Below are positions 1 through 12,960 of a stretch of DNA of 64,000 nucleotides, piece after piece. Origin of the DNA: Ambrosia x helenae. Lineage: Eukaryota; Streptophyta; Magnoliopsida; Asterales; Asteraceae. The DNA lies in assembly GCA_030844895.1 (NCBI GenBank), contig JAUTDX010001415.1, forward strand, positions 1-64,000, given 5' to 3'. A model generated the notes under the pieces. It saw only the letters and a program-made list of their open reading frames with translations. It did not search any database and was not told where the DNA came from. The number at the start of each line of letters is the position of its first letter. Positions within the stretch are counted from its first letter, which is position 1. The translations under genes were made by a program, and so were the position numbers.

Positions 1-558
1 TTTAGTATAGTTTGAGTCTTTAATTCAAAAAAAAAAATTAAAAAAGTCCCTGATTTTGTATGCCTTGTAAATGGAAAATGATAGGTAAAATTAGGATTTT
101 CGGTTTTTCCAATACTATATGTATAAGATAAAAATAATAAGGTAGAGAGCATGTTGCCTGTGTGTGTTGGTAGGCCCAGCTGACTGTGATAGTTTCCCGG
201 TAGTGTTAAAATATATAAAATAAGAATATAATCATGGAATCTTGTGGGTTCTCGCCTTAGGTTGATTGGCAAAGTTTGAAACCGTTGATAGTATAAAATA
301 TACTGCTATAAGTAAATGCCTATAAGTGTTTTGAATCAAATGGCACACTTGATCCTTTTTATGAGAATAAATCCGGTGAAAAGTGGCGCCCGAAAAAAAA
401 AAGATCCACATATCCATCATTGAGCTAGATAAGAAAAAAAAAAAATTAACTGAAGCCTATGGAGTCTCCCTTGGGGATGGTGACTCTGATCGAAAATCCC
501 TCTAGGTCAAGTTAGAAAAAATACCGAAGTTCATGTTGTCGCCCTTGGGGATGGTGAC
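1..558 (+). mobile_element. Internal 3' portion of outer Ty3/gypsy element (left part)
   Basis: This stretch has no credible coding region. It belongs to the same element as 15880-17896: removing the copia insertion joins 558 to 15885. Two similar units that read CCCTTGGGGATGGTGACTCT lie at about 467 and at the copia insertion point, which supports continuity across it. The element's gag-pol, if present, would lie left of the window. The assignment rests on the polypurine tract and LTR at 16276-17896, so it is inference for this part. Confidence 0.55.
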
Positions 559-885
559 TGTAAGTCCAAGATCTTCTCTACCGGGTATCAAACAACACAC
601 AATCAAAGGCGGAAACAATGATTGTATGGAAAGAACAAAGAAGAAACTTGAAAGAGAATGATTGTATTAATCAAGTGCACACGGTTTCTAGAGAACCGTC
701 TGGTACACCAGGGCCGAACACAAAAGATCAAAGTAACAATTAGACTAGCAACCACAAAATAGACTAGTAACCCCCTATTTATAGTGACATAGGGTGGTTA
801 TCATACATTGCGCTTAGAAGGCCGAAACCCATTGAGAACAAGTACAAACCAAGGACAAACGCAAACTTCTAATTATGACCCAACA
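559..885 (-). repeat. Copia 3' LTR (element sense)
   Basis: This 327 bp terminal repeat matches 15553-15879. It begins TGTAAGTCC and ends CCCAACA, and is flanked on the left by the TSD GTGAC. It contains a CTATTTATAGTG stretch near 775, the reverse complement of a TATA box. Confidence 0.93.
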
Positions 886-898
886 ATATCCCCCTAGG
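886..898 (-). other. Polypurine tract of the copia element
   Basis: On the minus strand the 13 bases directly upstream of the 3' LTR read CCTAGGGGGATAT. This purine-rich tract is where plus-strand DNA synthesis is primed in Ty1/copia elements, and its position abutting the LTR fits. Confidence 0.75.
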
Positions 899-918
899 TT
901 TGTGTTGGCTTGGTGAGC

Positions 919-3435
919 TCACTGTTGCTTCTTGCTACCTTTTTTCGACGTCTTCTTCTTTTTCTCCAACGCTTTCTTCCACTCTTCAGTTGATTTTCCA
1001 ACATAAGGACCAAACAACTTCGTATCCACTCTTCCTCTACTATCAGCTCCCAATCCCAAAGCTAATATCTGAGCCACTGCACCAGTAAATGATTTTGCAC
1101 AAGCTTTATAGTCTGGATCACATTGAATTTGGTGTTTCACTAGAATCTCAATGTCTTCAGAATGCAGGCTCATTAAGTCTTTCACATCATAGACTCTGAA
1201 TTCATCACTTTAACAGACAATTACTGCAGATCGAGAAGTAGGATCATAAACCCAGAACTTCATATCTTTCAAGCATCCTCTGTCTAACGGCCTAGATAGT
1301 GGTATAGTCTTCGTTTTGTCAGTAGGAGGCCATTGAACAGTCTTGAATGGTTTTTCCCTCCGGTGTCAACACATCTTTATATTCAATCAGAAGCGAACTA
1401 GCAGTCTTCATGTCTCTGAAGTTTCACCTTTGCTTGCTCTTGAATCTTCTTATGAAACAAAACCCGAATCCTATTTCTAGGATTTCTCACCTGATTAATG
1501 AATGGAGCTTTAGCAAGTTCAGTCAGATCCACTTTCGTCCAAGAGCTGAACGCTGCAGTAGAAGCATAATATTCAACTGATCCATTTCCTCGATGAACCA
1601 CGAACACCCCTTTATCATCATTGTATCTCCAACAGTTTATCCCGGTTCTATTTCCATACCTATCAAAACAATCCCTAGTAGTTGTCACGAACCTTTCAGG
1701 TTGTTATTCCATAGGATCACTTGGTGGTTCAGCTGTATTCTTTATGACAAAGGTGCTTCAAGGACGACAATCTCTAACCCGAGGAATTTGATCAGCATAA
1801 TACTTATGCATTTGTTCATCATGCTCTTTTTGTGCCCTTTCATGCTCTTCAGGAGTCATAATCTTCTCCACGAAAGAAGATGTCTCTTAAAACTCTTTTC
1901 CAAACTTGTTCTCCAACTTCTGAATTAAATTGAGCAATCTGGCAGACACATCACCCAAGCTTGACTCCAATTCATTGATCTTCTGATTCTTTTCGGTGAC
2001 AGTTTCCATCAGACTTTCTACTTGAGCAGTCAGCCATATATTGTCAGTCTCCAACTTCAAGACTCTTGTCTGCAATTTATGAACATCCACTTCAGCAAAG
2101 ATATCTTCATCACTATCAATTCCTTCAACACCAGCTTCTCTCTCTTCAGTTTTCTGAAATTTAACATCAACCCTTTTTCCTTTCGCTTTATCAGCCAGAT
2201 AAGCACTCTGAGCTCTTTGAAATGCCTCTTCATCAAACAACACCTTTCCTGAGTCATGCGCACTGGATGATCCAGCACCTTCATTAACTCTACCCGTAAT
2301 AGGTGCTTTGCTTACATACTGAGAAAATGATTCGGTTGCAGCAACAGGATGAGTGGTCTCAATGTCAGTAGAAACATCAGTAGCAACAGCAGTAGTAGCA
2401 GTCAGTCTAGGATCTCTTTTGCTTCTCTTTCTGGGTCGCAAAGCAGCACTTGAATCTTCCACACCAACCTCTGTCTCAGCTATAATATTGGATGGAGGAT
2501 TCCTTTGTCCAGCTTCACGGACAGCATCAAGTATTCCAGCAAGAACATTCACTAGAGGAATAGCAACTTCAGCTTCAGTAGTTGCAGGAATCTCAGCAAC
2601 GGTCTCTTCTCGATTCACTTCTCCTTCAACTTCAGGAACTAACGCGCTTTCAGTAATAATGGTATCAATCTCATCGTCATTTAAGTCATCAAACTCAAGA
2701 TCATCAACTTGCTCTTCATCAATTCTTTCAGCTTGAATATCTTCTTCAACTATCTCCTCGTCATCACTCTCAATCCCAGTCTTTCTACCTTTTCAGGAGG
2801 TGACCGTTGTTCAGCAGGTGGAGGTTCCACAATCCGTACATCATGTTCTTCAGCAACTAGAACAGATGCAGGAGCTGGTGCTTGCTTCTTCAACAATTTC
2901 ACTAAACTGTCCAAACTTCACCAGTGAAAACCTTCCCTCAAAAATTTGCTTCGCATCTTTACGGTTTTTGATCCAATCCACTCTTGTTGCCTCCCAAACT
3001 CGCCAAAAACATATGAATCAACAATCTCCAGTAGCTTGGAAATAACTTCTTTACATATGGAGAAGCAGACAAATCACCTTCGTATCCCATTCTTCTCAGC
3101 ACTGGAATAATTCGTTCTTTTGTGAAGCTGACTGGATCATTGGGGGAATCCCCAAAAAGTAGCACATTTCGAATATCTTGTTCTGAAATTACCACCTCAG
3201 TTCCTCGAACTCTTGAGCGAATGGAAGTGTCTGTCTTTCGTGCAGTTGAGTTGTCCCAAAATTCAGTAATCCAGTCCGTAAGAACAACCGGATTTTCTCT
3301 CATGGCATGCGCGACTCTACAGGTGTTGAGGCCCACAATCAAGGACTTGAACTCCTGCATGTGCTCCTTGGGAGGGTCAGAAAGAAAGCATACCACGTTA
3401 TGATCCCTTTCGAACTTTGGTACGTAAACGGCCAT
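919..3435 (-). pseudogene. Post-pol accessory gene of the copia element (degenerate)
   Basis: The reading frame starts at ATG 3435 and is open to 2959 (about 158 residues, beginning MAVYVPKFERDHNVV). Open blocks follow at 2618-1887, 1688-1398 and 1185-919, separated by frameshifts and stops, so the ancestral protein was probably 700-800 residues. The first block looks globular. The second is Ser/Thr/Glu-rich, with a predicted nuclear-type basic stretch (RPRKRSKRDPR) and a heptad-like coiled coil from about residue 175. The third contains an aromatic-rich segment. The last ends in a Lys-rich tail. I do not recognise a domain. Similar frames occur between pol and the 3' LTR of some plant copia elements, sometimes called env-like, but no signal peptide or membrane segment is visible. 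Function is unknown. Confidence 0.6.
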
Positions 3436-3437
3436 TT

Positions 3438-4076
3438 CTGCACAAAACGAGTCGGATTAGACACAAGGATGTAGACAAAAATTTAAACTCATCAAAAATA
3501 AGTTAATGGGCCCCTTTGAAATCTCAAAATGCATTCGGGTTCACTATGGCCCAAGTTTTGAGAGTCATGTGGGCCTTGAAATGCAAAACATCCCAAATCA
3601 TGCGGGTGTCCGAGGACACTAAAGGTGTCCGAGTGCCATGGAGTGTCCGGGGGCATTTCTGTCAAAGCACAAGGTTTCCGAGGACAAACATGTCTTTGAC
3701 ACATGTGTCCCGAATGAGGGAAGGGTGTCCGAGGGCATTTTGGTAAAATCCCATGGGTGTCCGAGTGAGTGGAGTGTGTCCGAGAGTATTTAAGTAAAAG
3801 CCCATGGGTGTCCGAGGGTAATCACGTCTTTTACACCTGTGTCCGAATGACCCAGGTGTGTCCGAATGAAATCTCCGACGCGAAAAGATCACGCGCCACT
3901 CGAACTCGAATTCCCAGGCGCGTAAGGCTCATGCGCCGCCGACTGGACGAGTCCAACTCCACCATTTTCACACCGTCATTCATCATTCCTTGGCCTATAT
4001 CAAGTTGTTACACCTGCAAAGCAACCAAAACAACACTATTTCCGAACGAAAACAAAACATTATATCAAGAGATTAC
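3438..4076 (-). other. Putative 5'UTR intron upstream of the accessory gene
   Basis: On the minus strand a donor CAG|GTAATC occurs at 4076. A polypyrimidine stretch with acceptor TTTTGTGCAG ends at 3438, two bases before the ATG at 3435. Together they would define a 639 bp intron in the leader of the accessory gene. This is inference from splice consensus only. Confidence 0.4.
3590..3875. repeat. Dispersed GTGTCCGAG/A repeats
   Basis: About ten copies of GTGTCCGA-type motifs are scattered at irregular 20-40 bp spacing, some inside longer shared phrases such as CCCATGGGTGTCCGAG. The reverse complement of the core (TCGGACAC) is the core of the tandem array at 14980-15116 in the same element. 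Confidence 0.7.
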
Positions 4077-4330
4077 CTGATCTTTCTTGAGGATTTTGAT
4101 GGAACAGATTGAAGAGAGAGAGATTTAATCGGTGAGTGTGTGAGAGAAAAAGGAAAAGAATGATTATGATTTTGAAAAATAAACCATCCGCCTCCTTTTC
4201 GTTTAACCGAGATTTCATGTGGCCCACCAAACGTGTGGTGGGCCCATCTCGGATCCCAAACCCAACGTGAACATTTTGAAGTGTATTTTAAAAGCAGGTC
4301 CAAATCAAATCGTGAACTGGTCAAAATAAA
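4077..4330 (-). promoter_or_regulatory. Promoter-like and 5'UTR-like segment for the accessory gene
   Basis: Read on the minus strand, this segment carries CT-rich leader sequence (CTCTCACACACTCACC, then a CTCTCTCTCTTC block) typical of plant core promoters and 5'UTRs. It ends in a consensus splice donor at 4076. It lies just upstream of the accessory gene. A clear TATA box was not found. That the accessory gene has its own promoter is inference. Confidence 0.35.
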
Positions 4331-5427
4331 AAGACAAAAATAAGCAAATAAAATCTAAATTATATAATAAATTTTAAAAAAAAAACTTCACATAATCTGT
4401 GCCTACGAGATCAAATCACTGAGTTTCAGGCCGATCCACTTATCAATACTAATCTACTTAATTTGATCTTGGTAATTGCCAGAATATTTGTCCACTAAAT
4501 CTTATTTCCTCAGGCCTTCTTGTATAACAATCCGTGATATTCTTTATCATGTTTTGAATGTATTAATTTCGAGCACTCAAGCAAGTCACAATCAAATCCT
4601 AGAGTCATGAGAGGTACACTCTATCATGCAAGGAGTTTCCCTACCACATATTTTTCATAGTATCTGTTCTAGAATTCTGAAACCCTGACTGGGACTGGAT
4701 TGAGAAAAGAAAAGAATAGATCGATGAGAGATTCGGTGTAATATACAAGTCAGATGATTTCTCAAATGACGAAGGCTTTGGGTTTTGGACTCTAAAGGGT
4801 CTCTTTTGAGATATCCAGACTGTGTCCAGGTCAGCATGTATCTGGATGCAGCAGAGGAGCAGCCAGGACATCTTTGGACAATAGGGTCTCTTTTAGGTGA
4901 AAAATGATCTACAGCACGACAACGAATAGCTAGGTCAGCATATATCTGGATGCAGCAAGAGCTTTCGTTGCCTAGCATCTCCAGGTCTTTGCTTACACAA
5001 AACAGAGGAGATACACGAGTTTTTCAGAGAAGTTTCAGACCTAGACCACAGTGTTATGCTTCGAGACATCGCACAAGCATTCAAATAGAAGTTGTACCTG
5101 ATTCCAAGTGATGTTCCTTACTGAGGTCATGTCTTATCTTTAAGTGCCTCACAAGATCATTAACGTTTCAGCCGTCAGGACCAAGCCTACCAGCATATCA
5201 CACCAGAGCCAAACTATTTCGATACTTGTCTTACATGATTCAGCCATAATCCATATGTGAAAATTCATTTCATTTCTCGCATGACGACCCAAAACAAGTG
5301 TTTTATATTTTTCGAGTTTTCTGAGGAAGATATACATCCCCTAAATTTGTGCTTAAAATTGAAAATTTAAAGAGCAAATTTACAACCTAAAAAACAAGAA
5401 AAGTATTTTTGTATTTTTGTGACCAAT
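4331..5427. other. Non-coding spacer of the copia element with a partial tandem duplication
   Basis: No gene is seen between pol and the accessory gene. A direct duplication spaced about 103 bp is visible: the phrase TCAGCAT(G/A)TATCTGGATGC occurs near 4832 and near 4935, each preceded by a copy of GGGTCTCTTTT. Confidence 0.6.
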
Positions 5428-8400
5428 TCAGTCCTCGAAATGGACCATTTTGAGCAATTCTAAAAGAGCCACAAAACGAGCTCGATCAACCGGTTTAGTA
5501 AAAAGATCTGCGACATTGTCGTCAGTGTGGATGTGAGTAGGAATAATTAAACCTTGGTTAAACGAGTCTCGGATGAAATGTTCTTTTATGGCAATGTGCT
5601 TAACTTTGGAAAATTGAACGGGATTTGTCACAATTTGGATAGCTGCATCATTATCACAATAGATGGGAGTAAGAGAGAAATCCAAACCGTAGTCCACCAG
5701 TTGGTGTTGCATCCAGATCACCTGAGAGCAGCATGCTGAAGCAGCAACATATTCAGCTTCCGCTGTGGAAACACAGACTGTTTGTTGCTTTTTACATTGC
5801 CATGCAATAAGCCGATCTCCTAGAAATTGACACCCAGCAGAAGTAGATTTCCTGTCAATATTACAACCTCCAAAATCGCTGTCAGAGAAAGCAATTAATT
5901 CAAAGGGAGAATCCTTAGGATACCAAAGATCGAATCTGGGTTTCCCCTTAAGGTATCTAAAGATTCTCTTGACAGCATTTAAATGAGAAGTTTTAGGATT
6001 AGCCTGATAGCGTGCGCACTGACACACAGCAAACATGACGTCCGGTCTGCTAGCAGTCAGATACATCAGAGATCCAATAATTGATCGATACAATGTTTCC
6101 TCCACGGCTTCTCCTTCCAGATCCTGAGTTAGACCCGGTCTTTCAGACATTGGGGTGTTGGCTGGCTTTGCATCATTGAAGCTGAACTTTGCAAGAATGT
6201 CATCCACGTATTTCCCTTGATGAATCAGGATACCCTTAGAATCTTGACGAACTTGCAGACCTAAGAAAAAAGGTCATTTCACCCAGAGCACTCATTTCAA
6301 ACTGCTTCTTCATCACCTCTTCAAACTCCTTGCACAGTGCATCATTAGTGGAACCAAAAATGATATCGTCTACATAGATTTGCACCAGTATTCGATCTTC
6401 GTTCACCTTCTTTACGAATAAGGTCTGATCAATTACGCCACGGGGGTATCCATTTGCCAGCAAATGTTCAGTTAGGGTAGCATACCATGCACGAGGTGCC
6501 TGATGTAACCCATACAAAGCTTTGTCAAGCTTGTACACATGCTCTGGATATTTTGGGTTTGTGAAACCCGGTGGCTGACCAACATAAATCTCTTCTTTCA
6601 CTGTGCCATAAAGAAACGCAGTCTTGACATCCATCTGATAAACAGTAAAGTCCTTAAACGAGGCGTATGCAAGAAATATTCTTATGGCTTCCAACCTCGC
6701 AACTGGGGCATATACTTCATCATAATCTAGCCCTTCAATCTGCCTGAACCATTGCACGACCAATCTAGCTTTGTTTCTAACAATTACCCCACTGTCATCT
6801 CTTTTGTTTCGATAGACCCATCTTTTTCCAAGAGGACGTTTTCCTGAGGGCAACTTCACTAACTTCCAGACCTTTAGCTTTTCAAACTGGTTAAGTTCAT
6901 CTTGCATTGCATCAACCCAGCTCGGTTCCTGCATAGCCGCAGCAGTAGTCTTTGGCTCAATTTGTGAAATGAAGCACGAGTACAAGCATTTGTTGATGTC
7001 ACCAGTCTGACTTCTTGTTAAAACACCAGCATCTACTGGACCAATGATATTTTCCAATGGATGATCTCGTTGAATATGTGTAGGAATGGCTCTATCTGGA
7101 ACTGAGAGATTTTCGGTTACAATTTCTTCCACGATGTCAGCATCAGAGTCATCATCAGCATGGGATTCCACCGTACATTCAAGAGGTATAGGATCACAGA
7201 AGGCAGGTACTAAGGTATCGGAAGATAAATCTTCGTCATCTACCTGTTGCACCGGATCCAAGGCCGCAATTGAAGGTTCGTCAGAAACTGACTCTGGTTG
7301 TGATTCGGTGGTAGGCTCCGTAGCTTGATTATGTGGAACAGAAGAAGATGGTTGTACCAGTGGGTCTTTTACAAGTTTTGATGAAGACCTAGGGACAACA
7401 TCCCCCTCATCCATTGCATCATCAATCCAGGAGGATGAGGTGCCTGTAGCATAAATTGAGGGACCTGTAGAACCTGTATTAACACCACTAAAAACATCAT
7501 CAAAAATATGAAAGGACCGAAACAAAGTATCATAATCAAACAACCAATCCGGGCCCACTCTAGCATCCGTCTCATTCTCCTCGAGCCAGCGCACGTCGAA
7601 CGACTCTATGATTTGCCTAGTTTGCTTGTTGTAAACCCTATATGCAGTCTTACCGGCATACCCGACAAAATAGCAATTGTTAGCTTTCACATCAAACTTT
7701 GGTGTTGAATCCAGATGCAACAGAGTGCATGGACAACCAATAGCACGAAAATGCTTGACAGAGGGTTTTACACCAAACAACACTTCGTAGGGTGTTTTCA
7801 TTCGAGCTTTGTTGACCAGAACCCGGTTTTGCACATAGCAAGCCGTGTTCACAGCCTCTGCCCAGAAGAATGTCGGAAGCTGTGAGTCACATAGCATTGT
7901 ACGAGCGGCTTCAATCAGAGTACGATTTCTTCTTTCAGCGACTCCATTTTGCTGTGGCGTCCTCGCGGAGCTGAATTGGCGCGCAATCCCTTTCTGAGCA
8001 CAGTAGTAGTTTAATTCTGCATTCTTAAATTCAGTCCCGTTGTCACAACGGATCCCCTTCACCTTTAAATTAGTCTGATTCTCCATCAACACGATGAACT
8101 GTTTAACTATTTCTGCAGTCTCACTTTTGTTAGCCAGAAAGAAAACCCAAGTAAAACGTGAGTAGTCATCAGTTATAACTAGACAATAAGCTTTACGAGA
8201 AATGCTGAGCACGTTCACTGGACCGAAGAGGTCCATGTGAAGTAGCTGCAACAGAGAATCAATAGTGTTCACCAATTTTGGATGATGGGGTTTTCGATGA
8301 TGTTTTCCTCTGGCACATGCCACACATTTTTCAATTGTTATAAAATTCCGTACCGGCAAATCCCTTACCAAACCCAATTTAGCAACGCGATTCAAGTTTT

Positions 8401-8870
8401 TAGCGTTAGCGTGTCCAAGACGACGATGCCACAAGATGGCATTGTTTTGAGAAACTTTTGAAAAGAGACACGTAACGTTTTCAGATGGAGGTTTGTTCAT
8501 GTCTATGACATAAGCATTTCCTCGACGTTCAGATTTTAGTAGCACCCATTCTTCTGGAATCACGACTCCAGGTTTCAATATTAAACATCCTTTATCAGTG
8601 AAATAAGTTGAGTAGCCATTATCACAGATTTGTTAAACGCTTAGTAAACTATGCTTCAATTCAGGAACATAGTTTACTTTATTAAATTGAAGTGCACCAT
8701 TTCTTACCGTTCCCCTTTGAGTTATTTGACCATTCTCACCTCCCGCAAATTGAGACAAATCCACCATTAAAGAATTCCACATCAGTAAGTTGAGATAAGT
8801 CTCCTGTCATGTGCCTTGAACAGCCACTATCAATGTACCAGAGACGAATGATAGCCCTCCACAGTCGTTC
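5428..8870 (-). pseudogene. pol: Copia pol: protease, integrase, reverse transcriptase, RNase H
   Basis: The frame is read leftward. The protease active site Asp-Ser-Gly (WYIDSGC context) lies at 8823-8831. The integrase zinc finger follows as HRRLGH and CVACARGK. The catalytic core shows HMDLFGPV, DDYSRF and NGTEFKN, consistent with D,D-35-E. The RT contains the YVDD active site (IYVDDIIFGS). RNase H shows SDSDFGG, STAEAEY and a degenerate HIAIKEHF motif before the stop at 5428. Breaks: a frameshift just after the protease, a stop in the protease-integrase linker and one extra base in an A-run (plus strand 6266-6271), which shifts frame between RT and RNase H. The product would have made cDNA and integrated it; this copy cannot make an intact polyprotein. 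Confidence 0.93.
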
Positions 8871-8939
8871 CTGCACATGATGCAGAATCAGTTAGTTGTT
8901 GGTACCCAAGCCTTAGTTGTTTTGGGTACACCGTTGGTA

Positions 8940-9470
8940 CACTACGCCAAAATTAACCTACCGCCACACTTTTCAAAAAACTGCCATGCCACACTTTCGA
9001 TTATATGTGTGGCTAAAGGTCATTTATAACATTTCAAAACATTCTAGCCTATTTTTTCGCCACACATTTTATTTGTTATGTGACCATTGTAAAATGTATA
9101 AAACTTTTAGCCACACTTTAACAAAACATATGATATTTATTAGCCACACTCGAAAAAGTGTGGTGAAATGTGACCAACGGCTATAGTATTTGTTTGAATT
9201 TTTAATTCATGTGACCAAAAACATATCTGTTTGACATCCTTAGCCACACTTTAAGAAAAAAATGTGGCATTTAGTAGCCATGCTAGAAAAGCGTGTCAAA
9301 ATGCGATATATGGTCATGATATTTTTTAACGATGTGGTGAGAAGCTAATACGTATGGCCACTTATATTAGTTTGTGTCACCAAAAAGTAAGGTTAATTAG
9401 CCACTTATAAGTTACGCGGCTAAAAGTTATGAATGGTGACGACAAAATCGAAAAAAAAAAAAGTATAACA
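8940..9470. repeat. Left subterminal repeat region of the CACTA element
   Basis: Many copies of GCCACACTT, TGTGGC and TGTGACC variants occur in both orientations at irregular spacing. The arrangement mirrors that at the right end. Confidence 0.8.
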
Positions 9471-9639
9471 ATTAGTAGTCTATGGTCACACATAAAATTG
9501 CTTCAACCATCTTTAGTTGCCCATAAAATACACTTCAAAAGTTAAATTCCCGCTTATCCAATTTTCACTCTCCCGCTTGTCTTTTCACAAACAAAATTAA
9601 ACCCCTACCTCCAAGTCATCCATCCATCTGCTCCATTCT

Positions 9640-12120
9640 TTCCCCTCTTGAGTCTACCACATGAAAAAATAAAACTTTCTCACCCTTCCCAACCCGAACC
9701 CTAGAGTCCCCAACGAAGCTTTCCGATTGACATCTCCACTTTCACTCATTCGACATGAACACCTTGATCAGTAAACCCCAAATCAACACAATCACACTGA
9801 TCAATAACAAATTCCTAAATAAAATCATCATTTGCAGGTGGAAGACGCTTATTAAATACAAAAATAATCTTGATAACGATAGTGAAGGGGTTTCTGTTGG
9901 GCTTGCTTCTACTACGTTCGTTACGGTTCCTGTTGCTGCTAATCTGGGCATTTGATTCTCGCATTGCTTTTGTTTCTGTAACGTATATTTTAATTTGTTG
10001 AGTTTTTTTGTTGATGGTTTGGGGTAAAAAGTATGTTTTTGCTGGATGTATAGGTGATATTTTGAAACAGTGTGATTTTTTGATGAATAATTATTATTGA
10101 TTTTTTTTTACTTGAGAGTGGTTACTGAGGGATTATTGAACTTCTAGTTTGTTTGTTAAAAATGTAATGATGGTGGGAACTGAGAATTAGTCACTGCTAA
10201 TACTTCTGTTATAGATGATTTTTTTTATGAATATAATGTTTTTGCAGGTGTCTATGTTGAAGATCTAGCGTCTCTCTACCTGGTAGCGGAAAAGAAGACT
10301 AAACAGCTGGTGATGAACGTTGGGAGGCTTGATGTGGAAACTTCCGGTGGTGTATTCAAACAAATGTGGTAAACCCGAACCTGTTCTAAATTGTATCTTA
10401 TTTGCTTTGAGTTCTAGTGGCTTTATGATGTATATTTGTCATGAATCGTAAGATTTTGAGTTATAAACTAAAATTTCTGCGTTGTGTCTGCAACTTGTCT
10501 GTTTTGTTTTGAACATGATTCTAGTTTTGAGTATGCTTTCATCGTTATAATCATTTGATTTGTTTTGATTTGTTATTTTTTATGGATCTTATGATTTGGA
10601 TGTTATGACTGTTGTAGGAGTAGGGGAGTTCATAGTGTTAGTATATGACCAACCACAACTCAACATTTAAACTTTGAACAAGTTTCTGGTGTGGAGTTTG
10701 GGGATTAGTTGAATTATGTGACTCACTTGAAATCAATCTTTAGACTTGGTAACAAATTCATCCTTTGAAAGTGTCATAACTTTTGGTTTCATGTTTGATT
10801 GTTGTACAAGTCAAAAAGTCTTCTAAAATAGAGCAACTACGTTTCGATCAAGAAGCGGAGCTTAAGACCTATGACGTCTCAAGACAAGAGTACACCCAAC
10901 CCAATTGATTATAATCCAACCGTCCATTTTGAAAATCTTTTTTCCTTCCATTTTGAAAGCCTTCCTTGTATAGGTAGTGAAAGAAATAATATACACAGAT
11001 TTATATTTTCACCTACTTATATCTGCATTATTATTATTTTTTGTGTGCTTTCAGGCACTATTCGACTATTTTTTTGGGTACTTAACAGAAGCTGAATTGC
11101 CTCCCATTGACCCTAAAGTTTGATCTTCTTTTCTCACTGAAGGTGTTACCACATATAAGGTTTTGTAAATTATCCAATAGGAAGATTCAAAGGGGTTGGG
11201 AAGTAGGAGTCATCACTATAAAGTGTAATGTTTGATGTAAATTAGGTCAAGTATTAAACTGTTTTAACTTTATTGTTTTATGGTTTTAGTGACTGCATGT
11301 TTTACCTTTGGAGATAGGGTGCTTCATATTGAACTCGTCTTTAGGCTAACATTAAGGTAATTGGGTTGTTGTATGTAAATACACTGCCTAAAGAAATATT
11401 GGTTTCCATTACCATTTCTTTCCAATCTACCATCTTTCCTAATGTGGGTCAGGTCAGGCTGGGTTAACGGGTAATTCGATTTGAAGCACTCACGACTCGC
11501 CTTCTTATTTTATATCTACTTTTGATTCAAAGCATTAACACAATACGTTTATATTATATAAGCTTTAATGGTTACATTTTAATAAAAAAACAACTTTCTT
11601 TGTCCTTTTTATTGATGCCCTTAAATTCTAATATATAATTTTAACTTGAATAAGTGCTTTGATAGTTCTGCATCTTGGAGTTGTGTTTGTGACATTACAT
11701 AATCTAATTTATGTTTTCCTTAGTTTAAGTTCCAACTTGGAATGCATTGCTCCCAGAGAATATGGTCGCTTGCATTGAAACTATTGCAAGCGACCAAACC
11801 ATATCCCTTGTTAAATGACCTGCTTGACCCGTTAGCAGACCCATACTTTGGTTGTGTGTGTGTGCAGGAAGTAGGAAGAGTGAGTTACTAACCAAGATCG
11901 TCGATATGGTGTTGATTACCAAATTTCAAAACGATGTAACTTTGTAGTTCGCTTCAATTGCCAATTTTTTTTACCCAAATAGTGAAAAGTTTTCTCTTTT
12001 AATATTGCAGGTATTTTATTTATTTTGGTTGATGATTAGTCTGGGGATCCTTGTTGGGCTTAGTTTAACTAAACGGAACCGAGGGGAATGATGTCAGAGG
12101 ATCAGAGCAATAACTAAATG
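9640..12120 (+). other. Interior of the CACTA element with possible captured gene fragments
   Basis: There is no long open frame, but several patches look like exons between T-rich introns. One at about 10248-10371 follows a TTTTTGCAG acceptor and is open for about 40 codons (GVYVEDLASLYLVAEKK and onward), with a donor-like GTAAAC after it. Another is a 5'UTR-like, CT-rich block at 9590-9740. I do not recognise the source gene. Capture of host gene pieces is known for CACTA elements; here it is inference. Confidence 0.35.
11763..11796. repeat. Perfect 12 bp stem hairpin
   Basis: TGGTCGCTTGCA pairs with TGCAAGCGACCA across a 10 base loop. It lies in the CACTA interior and is not part of the terminal repeats. 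Confidence 0.8.
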
Positions 12121-12960
12121 AAAGCGACGACAATACATGAACCGCCGTGGTGGTTCAATCACCTATTGCCTGTTGATGTGCATGGCTGATTGAGGTTAGG
12201 CCTTTGTTTTCGCGGTTGAAATTGCAGGTCTTTTGTTTATTTTATTTTAGACTAAATTGAATTGAATACTTGCGTTTATCTTTTAATTATACAATTTGAC
12301 CTACCAGATTATGCATTGCTCTTTTTATCTGATAGTTCCTGCTACATCACTAAAATGATATTATTTTGTATGAACACAAATCTATCTTGTTGATTATCTG
12401 TATGTAATCAACTATCAAGTGAAAAAAGTTAGGATTATCATATAGCTTCAACATTAGAAGTTGATTGTTGAACCGAGTCAGAAATCAACCTTATGCATGT
12501 ACAAAAACTAAAACTTGCTTTTATTGGATCTAGTTGTACTAACACCTGCATAATGCACTTGGAACATAATGCTTTTATTGGCTCCAGTTTCATATCTTAA
12601 TGTGTTACATTGTTATTACTCAAACTTTGCGTTGTTTTTTTTAAACTTTGCGTTGTTTAATTGTTGATTGCAGGGGTGTGATGACATATGGTTAAGACAA
12701 ACTCCAAATTTAGTGAAGAGTAGTTTGTAGCACTTCCAAGTCCAAATGCAGTGAGTATGTGGACTCTTAAGAAAACAAATTACAAACAGTTAGTTTATAT
12801 GTACTGTTATTTTCATTTACAACTATTGTAAATAGCTTTCGATTAGAAATTTATGTCTTTAGTATTTAAGGTGATAGTTCTTTATAGATTTTGGATTATT
12901 ATTGTTAATATCATTTGAGTTTTTATATGTTTTCTCATGTTTGCTTATGTTTTATATTAA
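12121..12960. other. CACTA interior, no gene seen
   Basis: This is T-rich, intron-like sequence without a sustained reading frame or recognisable repeat. Confidence 0.5.

Noticed and set aside
2022..2927. Plus-strand frames opposite the copia accessory gene
   Set aside because: They are Ser-rich antisense shadows of the minus-strand coiled-coil coding.
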